Source: Mageeibacillus sp. UBA5747
Lineage (GTDB): Bacteria > Bacillota > Clostridia > Saccharofermentanales > UBA5734
NCBI GenBank assembly: GCA_002419145.1
Contig: DIFN01000076.1
Span: 146,709 to 185,379 of the forward strand
DNA length: 38,671 bases
Reading direction: 5' to 3'
In this document: one piece after another, positions 23,021-31,100 of the stretch
Numbering within the stretch: the first letter of the stretch is position 1
How the letters are laid out: each line of letters starts with the position of its first letter
Notes under the pieces: model-generated
The model's database searches: none
What the model was told of the DNA's origin: nothing
The model's input: only the letters and a program-made list of their open reading frames with translations
Translations under genes and position numbers: made by a program

Positions 23021-23371
23021 TTACTTACTGACCAGTTTTTCCTTGACTTTGGCTGCTTTGCCGACGCGATCGCGCAGGTAGTATAGCTTGGCCCGTCTGA
23101 TTTTACCCTTGCGCACGATTTCGATCTTGTCGATCTTGGGCGAGTGCACGGGCAGGATGCGTTCGACACCGACGCCGTAAGACAGGCGGCGAACCGTCAT
23201 GGTCTCGGTCAGGCCAGAGCCCTTCTTGGCAATGATGGTGCCTTCGAAGATCTGGACACGTTCGCGATTGCCTTCCTTGATCTTCAGGTGAACTTTGACG
23301 TAATCACCAATCTCGACCTGTGGCAGATCCGAACGGAGCTGTTCGTTTTCAATTACTGAAACCAGATTCAT
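23021..23371 (-). CDS. rplS: 50S ribosomal protein L19
   Basis: L19 sits at the 30S-50S interface of the ribosome. The 116-residue protein has the family's usual length and signature: DYVKVHLKIKEGNRERVQIFEG near the start, and the stretch SYGVGVERILPVHSPKIDKIEIVRKGKIRRAKLYYLRD, which is almost invariant. The ribosome binding site is GAGGAGGAACGC. It is transcribed from its own promoter inside the end of trmD as well as possibly from the trmD operon, and ends at the terminator at 22969-23000. Confidence 0.98.
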   Translation of the reverse strand: MNLVSVIENEQLRSDLPQVEIGDYVKVHLKIKEGNRERVQIFEGTIIAKKGSGLTETMTVRRLSYGVGVERILPVHSPKIDKIEIVRKGKIRRAKLYYLRDRVGKAAKVKEKLVSK

Positions 23372-23440
23372 ATTGCGTTCCTCCTCTCTTCTTCAGGACG
23401 TTCATGCACGCAATTGAGCAGCGGACCATCCGTGATAACC
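23372..23440 (-). promoter_or_regulatory. Candidate ribosomal protein L19 leader (autoregulatory 5' UTR)
   Basis: The predicted rplS transcript has a leader of about 69 nt. It contains a CGGA-TGG-TCCG hairpin (about 23421-23431) and a downstream TGCATGAACGTCC segment before the ribosome binding site. From memory these resemble the L19 leader described in Bacillota, which binds L19 to repress its own synthesis. I could not run a covariance search, so the match is tentative. Confidence 0.45.
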
Positions 23441-23446
23441 GTTGAA

Positions 23447-23475
23447 ATTATACCAGTGGATTTTGATCCTGGCAA
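23447..23475 (-). promoter_or_regulatory. Promoter of rplS
   Basis: On the minus strand TTGCCA (23475-23470), a 17-bp spacer and a perfect TATAAT (23452-23447), extended by TGG, make a strong promoter. It lies within the last codons of trmD, so L19 can be made independently of the upstream operon. Confidence 0.75.
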
Positions 23476-24221
23476 GTGAATTCTATCAATTCCTGATATT
23501 CTGCGGCAGAAAGCTGAAGTTGATTGAATAAATCCGGGCGTTTAACCAGTGTATCCTTCAGACTGGCCAGATATTGGAAACGGTCGATCTTGGCCTGATG
23601 GCCTGATAACAAGATCTCCGGAACGTTCTGGCCCATCCAGGTTGCCGGACGGGTGTACTGGGGATGCTCGAGCCGTCCCAGACTGTGGGATTCCTGCTCA
23701 TGGGCTGACTGGTCGGGCAAAACGCCGGGGACCAACCGGGAGATGGCATCGATCAGCACCGTGGCGGCAATTTCTCCGCCGGTGAGAACATAATCGCCGA
23801 TCGACAGATCCTCATCGACAACCGTGTCGAGAACACGCTGGTCAATGCCTTCATAGTGACCACAGATCAGAATCACATGGGGGCAGGCAGCAAGTTCCTC
23901 GACGATGGTCTGGTTGAGCACGCGGCCCTTCGGCGAGAGGAAAATTGTCCGGGTCTTTTCCGGATGGTGTGTCACCTCAGAAAGGCCTGCTTGGCCGGTG
24001 GCCGCAAGCCAGGCTTGGTAGACCGGTTCCGGGCGCAACAGCATGCCTGTTCCGCCCCCATACAGGGAGTCATCAACCTGACCATAAGCATTGACGGCGA
24101 AATCCCGGATCTGGATGGTTTCCAGTTCGATCCGGCCATTCTTGATCGCCCGCCCTGTGATGCTGGTTCGGGCGACTGTTTCAATCAGTTCGGGGAAAAG
24201 CGTCAGGACTGAGAAGCGCAT
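23448..24221 (-). CDS. trmD: tRNA (guanine-N1)-methyltransferase TrmD
   Basis: TrmD methylates G37 next to the anticodon with SAM and prevents +1 frameshifting. The 257-residue SPOUT enzyme shows SLYGGGTGMLLRPEP, LSPKGRVLNQ, CGHYEGIDQRV and the knot segment IGDYVLTGGE that wraps SAM; a C-terminal tRNA-binding domain follows. I use the ATG at 24221 with GAAGGA nine bases upstream; a TTG two codons earlier is possible. It follows rimM by 17 bp in the conserved rpsP-khpA-rimM-trmD-rplS order. Confidence 0.97.
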   Translation of the reverse strand: MRFSVLTLFPELIETVARTSITGRAIKNGRIELETIQIRDFAVNAYGQVDDSLYGGGTGMLLRPEPVYQAWLAATGQAGLSEVTHHPEKTRTIFLSPKGRVLNQTIVEELAACPHVILICGHYEGIDQRVLDTVVDEDLSIGDYVLTGGEIAATVLIDAISRLVPGVLPDQSAHEQESHSLGRLEHPQYTRPATWMGQNVPEILLSGHQAKIDRFQYLASLKDTLVKRPDLFNQLQLSAAEYQELIEFTCQDQNPLV

Positions 24222-24238
24222 GGCCAAAAGTCCTTCAC

Positions 24239-24790
24239 TTAAGATTCCCGGTAAATCTCATACAGACCATCCGGCAAATCAACATCAATCCGTCTCAGTT
24301 CCAAGTCTACGTGTTTGAGGATGGTTTTGCGCGCCGGGAAAAGCACATCTTTCTGTCCAGGCTTGGCTACGACATAGACATCCTGGGCCGGTCCGGCCTG
24401 GACGTCTTTGAGTTGCCCCAGATAGCCGTGGCTTTGATCATGTACATCACACCCCAGAAGATCGCAGATGAACCAAGTATCCGGCGGCAATGCCACAGCA
24501 TGCTCACGGGTGACGCTCAGCAGGCGGCCCTTGAGCTGTTCTGCAGCGGTCCGGTCCGAGATACCCTTGAGTTTCAGGAGCACCTGGTCACCCGAAAAGC
24601 GGGCGCCTTCCGCCTGGGCAGGCACCCGTTCTTTATCATCATCTGATGAAAGCAGGCAATCAACAAGGGTGAGGAATCGTTTCGGATCATCGGTCAGGGG
24701 GATGATTTTTAGCTCCCCCTTCAGACCGTGAGCCCCGATGATCCGTCCGATATGAAGGATGTCGCGCAGGGGCTTCGTCTGGCTCATCAT
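24239..24790 (-). CDS. rimM: 16S rRNA processing protein RimM
   Basis: RimM binds ribosomal protein S19 and helps mature the 30S head. The 183-residue protein has the N-terminal RimM barrel (IGRIIGAHGLKGELKIIPLTDDPKRF) and a C-terminal PRC barrel (WFICDLLGCDVHD...GYLGQLKDVQAGPAQDVYVV, ending DLPDGLYEIY). Its ATG overlaps the khpA stop by one base (TGATG), with no clear ribosome binding site, so it depends on coupling to khpA. Confidence 0.96.
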   Translation of the reverse strand: MMSQTKPLRDILHIGRIIGAHGLKGELKIIPLTDDPKRFLTLVDCLLSSDDDKERVPAQAEGARFSGDQVLLKLKGISDRTAAEQLKGRLLSVTREHAVALPPDTWFICDLLGCDVHDQSHGYLGQLKDVQAGPAQDVYVVAKPGQKDVLFPARKTILKHVDLELRRIDVDLPDGLYEIYRES

Positions 24791-25017
24791 CAGATGATGT
24801 CAACGATCACACGCTTGCCCAGGCGGGCAGCCCTGGCTTTGACGATCGCCCGGATGGCCTGGGCCCGGCGGCCTTGCTTGCCGATGATCTTGCCCATGTC
24901 GGTCGGGGCCACGTGCAATTCCAGCACGATGGTGTGGCCACGGTCGACCTGCTTGATGCTGACAGCGTCAGGATCGCTGACCAAGGGTCGCACGATCGTG
25001 CTGAGCAGTTCTTTCAT
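24790..25017 (-). CDS. khpA: KH-domain RNA-binding protein KhpA (YlqC)
   Basis: A 75-residue single KH-domain protein. KhpA with its partner KhpB (Jag/EloR) binds many small RNAs and mRNAs in Gram-positive bacteria and affects cell elongation and division. The RNA-binding loop is visible as IIGKQGRRAQAIRAIVKA (G-K-x-G-R form of the GXXG motif). GGAGGT precedes the ATG. It sits between rpsP and rimM as in most Bacillota. Confidence 0.94.
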   Translation of the reverse strand: MKELLSTIVRPLVSDPDAVSIKQVDRGHTIVLELHVAPTDMGKIIGKQGRRAQAIRAIVKARAARLGKRVIVDII

Positions 25018-25038
25018 AGCCTGACCTCCAAAATCTTC

Positions 25039-25284
25039 TTAGCCGATGATGCCATTCTTTTTCAAGAGAGCACGGACGGTGTCTGTCGGCTGGGCGCCGT
25101 TGGCAATCCATTTCTTGGCGGCTTCGGCGTCGATTTTGACATCGGCCGGGTCGGTCAGCGGATTGTAGGTGCCGATTTCTTCGATGAAACGGCCATCACG
25201 GGGATAGCGGGAATCTGCCACCACGACGCGATAGAACGGTGCTTTTTTAGCGCCCATGCGCTTCAGTCTGATTTTAACTGCCAT
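25039..25284 (-). CDS. rpsP: 30S ribosomal protein S16
   Basis: S16 binds 16S rRNA early in 30S assembly. The 81-residue protein has the family's typical start (VKIRLKRMGAKKAPFYRVVVADSRYPRDGRFIEEIGTYNP form) and length. The ribosome binding site AGGAGG is clear. The 89-bp gap to ffh contains a 10-bp palindrome (atatgcatat, about 25330-25340) but no recognisable strong promoter or terminator. Confidence 0.98.
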   Translation of the reverse strand: MAVKIRLKRMGAKKAPFYRVVVADSRYPRDGRFIEEIGTYNPLTDPADVKIDAEAAKKWIANGAQPTDTVRALLKKNGIIG

Positions 25285-25373
25285 TGTCTGGTTCCTCCTA
25301 GAGTGATTCTTCCTATGTGGATGTGTGTATATGCATATCAGTCTCTGTTCTGTCGTTGCCCGTTGGCAGTGCT

Positions 25374-26729
25374 TCAGAAAGGAAAACCGCGTTTGCCAAA
25401 ACCTAGATTGGGCATCCTGCCCTTGCCTTTCATCATGCCGGAGAACTGTTTCATCATTTTCTGGGTTTCTTCGAATTGCTTGATCAACCGGTTGACCTCC
25501 TGGACGGTTGTACCAGATCCGGCTGCAATCCGCTTCCTGCGGCTGGCATTGAGGATCCCCGGGTTTTGCCGTTCCTTTTTTGTCATCGAGCGGATGATCG
25601 CTGCGCTGCGGTCAATGACTTTTTCATCAATGTGCTCATCAGGGATCGCCTTGTTACCCATACCAGGCAGCATCGCCAAGACATCCTTGATCGACCCCAT
25701 TTTCTTGACTTCCTCGAATTGCGACAGCATGTCCTCCAGCGTGAACTGGTTCTTTTTGAGCTTGTCCATTGCCTCGGCGGCTTTTTTCTCGTCGAGATTG
25801 GCCGTCGCCTTTTCAATCAGGGACAGGACATCGCCCATGCCGAGGATGCGGGAAGCCATGCGGTCTGGGTAGTATTCCTCGATGGCGTCGATTTTTTCAC
25901 CGACACAGATCAGTTTGATCGGTTTGCCGGTGATCTTGCGGATTGACAAAGCCGCACCACCCCGGGCATCGCCATCGAGCTTGGTCATGATGAAGCCATC
26001 CAGACCAATTTCCTTGTCAAATCCAAGGGCGACGTTGACGGCTTCCTGGCCGATCATAGCATCGACGATCAGGAGTTTTTCGGTGGGATTGACGGCATTG
26101 CCGATGGCTTTGAGCTCTGCCATCATCTCAGTATCGATGGTCATCCGGCCAGCGGTGTCAACAATCAGAGTGTCACAGAGCAAGTATCTGGCCCGATCGA
26201 CAGCCTGGCGTGCGATCTTGACCGCGTCTTTTTCCTCAGGCTGGATGTAGCAGGGGATATCAACGGACTTGGCCAGAATTTCGAGTTGGCGGGCAGCAGC
26301 CGGACGATGGACGTCGACTGATGTCAACATCGGCCTCTTGCCTTTTTTCTTGAGCATCAGGGCCATTTTGGCGGCGGTGGTCGTCTTGCCAGCGCCTTGG
26401 AGGCCATAGAGCATGATGACCGTGAATCCAGAAGGTGAGACCAGCAGCTTGCTGTTGGTCTGGCCTAGAATGTCAACGAGTGATTCGTGGACAATCTTGA
26501 CCACCTGCTGTCCAGGCGTCAGACTCTCCATGACCTCGACGCCCTTGCTTTTCTCGGAAATCTCGGCGATAAGCTCTTTGACGACCGTAAAATTGACATC
26601 GGCTTCCAAAAGAGCCAGCCGGATCTCACGCATCATCTCTTTGATGTCTTGCTCAGTGACACGGGTTTTGCCGCGCATTTTTGCCGTGATGTCCTGTAAT
26701 TTTGCAGACAGGCCTTCGAAAAGTGCCAT
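25374..26729 (-). CDS. ffh: Signal recognition particle protein Ffh
   Basis: Ffh is the SRP54 GTPase that binds signal sequences and 4.5S/6S SRP RNA and delivers nascent membrane and secreted proteins to FtsY. The 451-residue protein has the N-domain (residues 1-90), G1 GLQGAGKTTTAAK, the DVHRPAAARQL insertion box, DTAGRM, and TKLDGDARGG. A methionine-rich M-domain runs from about residue 330 to 435 (M-M-K-Q-F-S-G-M-M-K-G-K at the end). The start at 26729 follows GGAGG. The ylxM stop lies 10 bp upstream. No SRP RNA gene is in the window. Confidence 0.97.
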   Translation of the reverse strand: MALFEGLSAKLQDITAKMRGKTRVTEQDIKEMMREIRLALLEADVNFTVVKELIAEISEKSKGVEVMESLTPGQQVVKIVHESLVDILGQTNSKLLVSPSGFTVIMLYGLQGAGKTTTAAKMALMLKKKGKRPMLTSVDVHRPAAARQLEILAKSVDIPCYIQPEEKDAVKIARQAVDRARYLLCDTLIVDTAGRMTIDTEMMAELKAIGNAVNPTEKLLIVDAMIGQEAVNVALGFDKEIGLDGFIMTKLDGDARGGAALSIRKITGKPIKLICVGEKIDAIEEYYPDRMASRILGMGDVLSLIEKATANLDEKKAAEAMDKLKKNQFTLEDMLSQFEEVKKMGSIKDVLAMLPGMGNKAIPDEHIDEKVIDRSAAIIRSMTKKERQNPGILNASRRKRIAAGSGTTVQEVNRLIKQFEETQKMMKQFSGMMKGKGRMPNLGFGKRGFPF

Positions 26730-26739
26730 GATGCCTCCG

Positions 26740-27087
26740 TTAACCGAGTGACTGGTATAGACAAGACAGGGTGGTTCTGGCCTTTTCCGCCAAGCCCCTG
26801 TCAAGGTCTTCCATCACCTGGGCAATCTGTTCTTTCTGGGTGAGAAAACGCTGGACCAGGCCCAGCTTGGCTTCGTAATCAGCCAACTGGCTGATGCCCT
26901 GGCGGATCTTGTCGTGCACACCCTGGCGCGTGATCGCCAGATGCTCGGCTATCTCAGAGACCGTCATGTCCTCGTTGTAATGCAGCTCAAGGACCTCACG
27001 GGTGCGATCCGTGAGCAGCTGGCTGTAGAAATCGAGCCACAGGACAACGGTCCGGTAATCCTGGATATCTGTCTGATTGCGTTTCAT
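26740..27087 (-). CDS. ylxM: YlxM/p13-family helix-turn-helix protein (SRP-associated)
   Basis: A 115-residue protein of the YlxM/p13 family, always next to ffh and ftsY; the streptococcal protein modulates SRP GTPase activity. It has a sigma-70 region 4-like helix-turn-helix (TVSEIAEHLAITRQGVHDKIRQGISQL). I use the ATG at 27087. No ribosome binding site precedes it, and a TTGACA-17-TATCCT promoter ends just 7 nt upstream, so the mRNA from that promoter may be leaderless. A longer reading from a TTG at 27123 also lacks a ribosome binding site. It is followed by ffh after 10 bp. Confidence 0.88.
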   Translation of the reverse strand: MKRNQTDIQDYRTVVLWLDFYSQLLTDRTREVLELHYNEDMTVSEIAEHLAITRQGVHDKIRQGISQLADYEAKLGLVQRFLTQKEQIAQVMEDLDRGLAEKARTTLSCLYQSLG

Positions 27088-27094
27088 CGTGCTC

Positions 27095-27155
27095 AGGATA
27101 GCCGAATTGCGCCCGTCTGTCAAGTCTTTATACTTGACAATGATGCTGCGGTTAA
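27095..27155 (-). promoter_or_regulatory. Tandem promoters of ylxM-ffh with operator-like repeat
   Basis: Two overlapping sigma-A-type promoters are visible on the minus strand. P1 is TTAACC (27155-27150), 17 bp, TATAAA (27132-27127). P2 is TTGACA (27123-27118), 17 bp, TATCCT (27100-27095), whose start would fall at about the ylxM ATG. An 8-bp perfect inverted repeat, TGTCAAGT-6-ACTTGACA (27139-27118), covers the P1 -10 and P2 -35. Confidence 0.6.
27118..27139. repeat. Inverted repeat at the ylxM promoter
   Basis: TGTCAAGT and ACTTGACA are perfectly complementary, separated by 6 bp. The arms are 22 bp end to end, about two helical turns, a common geometry for a dimeric repressor. The repeat overlaps both promoter candidates. 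Confidence 0.7.
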
Positions 27156-27174
27156 ATGAAAAGGCGCTGGATGA

Positions 27175-28101
27175 TTAGAATGATTCCTGATGCAGGGGCA
27201 GCAATGACTCGACGAAAGCCTGAGGATCGAAGTCGATCAGGTCGTCCAATTTTTCCCCCAGACCCGCCAGAGAAATGGGCGTATGCGTCTCGTGCGCGAC
27301 GGCCAGGGCGACTCCGCCCTTGGCATTACCATCGAGCTTAGTGATGGCCAGGCTGGTGACTTCTGCCACCTCGGTGAAAACTTTGGCCTGGGTGACAGCG
27401 TTCTGACCGGTGGTTGCATCAATCACGAGCAAAGTTTCCACCTTGGCCGCAGGGGCTTCGCGCTGGATAATGCGGCGGATCTTGCCCAGTTCGTTCATCA
27501 AGTTGGCCTTGTTATGCAGTCGCCCTGCTGTGTCAAGAATGAGAAGGTCCACGCCACGTGACTTGGCGGCTGCTATGGCATCGAAAACAACAGCAGCCGG
27601 GTCTGCCCCTTCCTGGTGCGCAATGACGGGTGTATCGGTCCGCTCCCCCCAATGGGTCAATTGTTCGATGGCAGCAGCCCGGAACGTGTCTGCAGCCCCG
27701 AGCAGGATCTTGAACCCTTGCTTTTTGTAGCGAGCGCAGATCTTGCCAGCGGTCGTCGTCTTACCCGTACCATTGACCCCAACCAACAGGAGAATGTTCA
27801 ACTGGCCTTTCTCAAAAGCCAGAGGTTTAGCCTGTCCGAGCACGGCCAGCATTTCCCGGTGCAAAGTCGAGATGACATTTTTGCGCGAAGCATCCCCGGT
27901 CGCTTTGATTTCCTGGCGGACTTTGGCCATCAGGTGAATCGAACAAGCTGCCCCGACATCGGCCTGGACCAACAACATCTCGAGATCATCGAGCATGTCT
28001 TCGTCGAAAAAGCCCATGTTGGCCGCGATTCGATTGATGCCATCAGCGACAAAATCACGTGTTTTTTGCAGACCTTTGCGAAATGAATCAAAAATTCCCA
28101 T
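27175..28101 (-). CDS. ftsY: SRP receptor FtsY
   Basis: FtsY is the membrane-associated GTPase that docks the Ffh-ribosome complex at the Sec translocon. The 308-residue protein has a helical N-domain, G1 GVNGTGKTTTAGK, AADTFRAAA, DTAGRLHNKANLM, and TKLDGNAKGG. It lacks the long acidic A-domain of E. coli FtsY, as usual in Bacillota; membrane binding would rely on the N-terminal amphipathic helix (MGIFDSFRKGLQKTRDF). The start follows AAAGGGAAG. It lies in the smc-ftsY-ylxM-ffh order, separated from smc by two hairpins. Confidence 0.97.
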   Translation of the reverse strand: MGIFDSFRKGLQKTRDFVADGINRIAANMGFFDEDMLDDLEMLLVQADVGAACSIHLMAKVRQEIKATGDASRKNVISTLHREMLAVLGQAKPLAFEKGQLNILLLVGVNGTGKTTTAGKICARYKKQGFKILLGAADTFRAAAIEQLTHWGERTDTPVIAHQEGADPAAVVFDAIAAAKSRGVDLLILDTAGRLHNKANLMNELGKIRRIIQREAPAAKVETLLVIDATTGQNAVTQAKVFTEVAEVTSLAITKLDGNAKGGVALAVAHETHTPISLAGLGEKLDDLIDFDPQAFVESLLPLHQESF

Positions 28102-28121
28102 GGTTATTCTTCCCTTTCCCA

Positions 28122-28180
28122 AGCCTGGGCCGATCCGGATCGGCCAGGCTCTGACCAGCAGCCTACACGTGCTGGCTCAG
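28122..28180 (-). repeat. Two adjacent hairpins in the smc-ftsY gap
   Basis: First hairpin (28151-28180): 10 bp with one bulge and a 9-nt loop, overlapping the smc stop codon. Second (28122-28150): a near-palindrome of 14 bp per arm with one bulged base and no true loop, ending 21 bp before the ftsY ATG. Neither is followed by a U-run, so they are not intrinsic terminators. They could be sites of RNA processing or mRNA protection. Confidence 0.65.
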
Positions 28181-31100
28181 CCGGACAATTGCATTGACAA
28201 GATCCGGGAAATGCCACGTTCCTGCATGGTCACACCATAGAGCCGGTCCGCCGCCTCCATGGTCCCCTTACGATGGGTGACCAGGATAAACTGCGATTCT
28301 GCGGCATAACGCCGGATATATTCGGAAAAACGGACGACATTGGCATCATCCAGGGCAGCTTCCACTTCATCCAGCACGCAAAAAGGTGTAGGCCTCAATT
28401 TCAGGATGGCAAACAGCAGTGCGATGGCGGTCAGGCAGCGCTCGCCCCCAGAAAGCAACAGCAGGTTCTGCAGTTTCTTGCCCGGTGGCTGGGCTTTGAT
28501 CTCGATTCCGCTCGACAAGACATCGTCCGGGTTGTCCAGCAGAACTTCGGCCATGCCGCCGCCGAATAGTTCGGCAAAGACACCTTTGAAGTTCTCGTTG
28601 ATCAGCTGGAAATGCTGGGCAAACTGCAGGCTCATGGCTTCGGTCAATTCGGCAATCACACTCTGCAGTTTCTGGCGCGAGCTTTCGATATCATCACGTT
28701 GCCGGACCATGAACTCGAAACGCTCATGAACCGACTGGTATTCGTCGATTGCAGATAGATTGACAGATCCCAGGGCTTTGATGCTGGCCTTCAGGGCCAG
28801 AATGGTCTTGCTAGCCTCGGCCCGGTTTTCCACCGGCTGGCGCCAAGCTTGGGCGGTCTGGGTCGTCAGTTCGTAAGATTCCCAGAGGCGATTCCTGGCC
28901 TCATCGCTTGTCTGCTCCAGACGCTCGATTTTAGCCTGATTCTTGGTGATTTCAGCCTGCAGGGAACTGATCTTGGTTGACTGGGCTTCAAGTGTGTCGA
29001 AAAAGCGCGCCTGACTGGTTTCCAAGGCCTCACGCTGGATGTTGAGCTGACGAACCTGTTCGGACAGAGCCAGACTTTCCTGATGAGCCATCGCTACTTG
29101 CTGGTCCAGGGCGCGGATTTCTGCAGCCAGGCGTTCAATCTCGCCGGCATGCTCAGCTACTTCGGCCTGTCCTCTCACTTGGCGTTCTTCGATAGTCAGA
29201 CGTTCCTTTTCGATTCGTTCCAGGATTTCACTGGAAGCTTGGAGAGACTCTGTGATGGAGTGCAAGGAAACTTTAAGATCTGAAAGTTCTTCACGCACAT
29301 CGTCACGCCGCTGCTGTTCTGCTTTGCTGACTCCCTCCTGCTGGCTGATTTTCTGGCGAATCACTGCAATTTCCTGTTCTTCCCGGAGGATGGCTTGTTC
29401 CAGCTCCCCGATCTGGCTGGTCAGATCCTGGGCTTGCTTGCGCAAGGCACCTTGTTCAGCTTCCAGACGCTGGCGCAGGGTACTTGCTTGTTGTTGTTGC
29501 TCAAGGAGTGTGCCCATCTGAGCTTCATCCCTGATTTTCTGATGGGAAAGCTGGAGCAGCTGATGCTCGACAGCTGACAATTGGCGATCCAGCTCCTTGA
29601 GGCGTGCATCCTGTTCTTGCTCAAGGCATATGGAATCATGGATCTTTGCATCCGCATCTGACAAGCGGCTCCGGAGGGCATCGATTTCCCGGGTGCGGCC
29701 CAAAAGACCGCTGGGACCGCGGCGGTTGAATCCACCTGTCAGGGAGCCACCTGGGTTGACCACATCGCCTTCCAACGTGACAATCCGGCAAGAATACTGG
29801 ATTTTCCTGGCCATCGCCGTTGCATCCGCAAGCTGGCGGGCGATGACAATCCGTCCCAGAAGCGATTCCAGGATATCGCGCAAGGTTGCATCCGCTTCGA
29901 CCAGATCGCTGGCCAGACCGATGAATCCAGGCATGGATTTGAGTTGGGACAAGATCGCCCCATCCAGACGACGGCCCCGGATCGTGGCCAGCGGCAGGAA
30001 GGTGGCCCGTCCAGCCCGGTTGTCCTTGAGAAAGCTGATTAAGCGGCTGGCGGTTGCCTCGGTGTCGGTCACGATATTTGAGACTGCGGGGCCCAAGGCC
30101 GTTTCCAGCGCCAATTCCAGATCCGGCTGGACGCTGATCAATTCTCCGAGTGTGCCTACGATTCCCTGACCAAATTCTGCTGTCTCGCTGGCCTGGTTCA
30201 TGATTCGCTTGACCGAGTCCGCATAACCCTCATGACTTTTTTCCAGTTCAACCAAAGTCTGCAGACGATATTGATCATTGCGCTGGGACTGACGCAGAGC
30301 CTCCGTCTGGGCATGGGCCCGGCTCTGCAGTTCGCGGGCAGATTCAATGGCCTGGCGCAGGGTCGCTTGCGTCGCTGTTTCTTCTTTGAGCGCATTTTGG
30401 ACCCGGCTTAGACTTTCACTGACATCTTCAAGCTGGAGCTGGATACGGTCGGCATCACTGACCAGAGCCTGAAGATCATTGCTGATCGACTTGCGCCGGC
30501 TTTCTATCATGGGCAATTGACTTTTGAGCTGGCCTGCCCGGTTTTTCTGCTCGTAAACGGCTTCAGTTTTTGTTTCCAGTTCGTTCTTGAGGCTTTCGAC
30601 CTGCTGTTCACTGCTGGAGAGCTGGGCCAAAATAGCTTGCATCGCTTGTTCGGCTGACTCCAGCTGGCGGGAGAAATGATCCTGCTGGTGTAACAGGGTC
30701 TCAGCCTTTTTCGCACGCGCAGCCAAGTCCGTTTGCAGCATCTCGATCTGACGCGCCAGATCCTGCTGCAACGAACCGCTCTGTTCGATTCTTTTGGCAA
30801 GCTGATCGGCACGCTCCGTGTTTGCTGCCTTCTGGCTCGATAGAAGCCCCATCAGGTTGTTCTTCTGGTTGAACTGGTCCCGCAACCCTTCAATTTCCTG
30901 CTCAATCGCCCGGATCGATTCCGTCGCTGTGCGATGTTCATCGCGCAAGGTGACCAGTCTGTCTTGTTCGATCATCCAGTCGTTTTCCAACAACTGTCTC
31001 TCTTCCCGTGCGCTAGCCATGCTGAGTTCATGTTGGTCGATCGAATCCAGGATCAAAGCAATGTCCAAACTTTTAAGTTCATCGGACAGACGCAGAAACC

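Noticed and set aside
25330..25340. Palindrome atatgcatat before rpsP as an operator
   Set aside because: It is short and AT-rich with no promoter around it; it can occur by chance.
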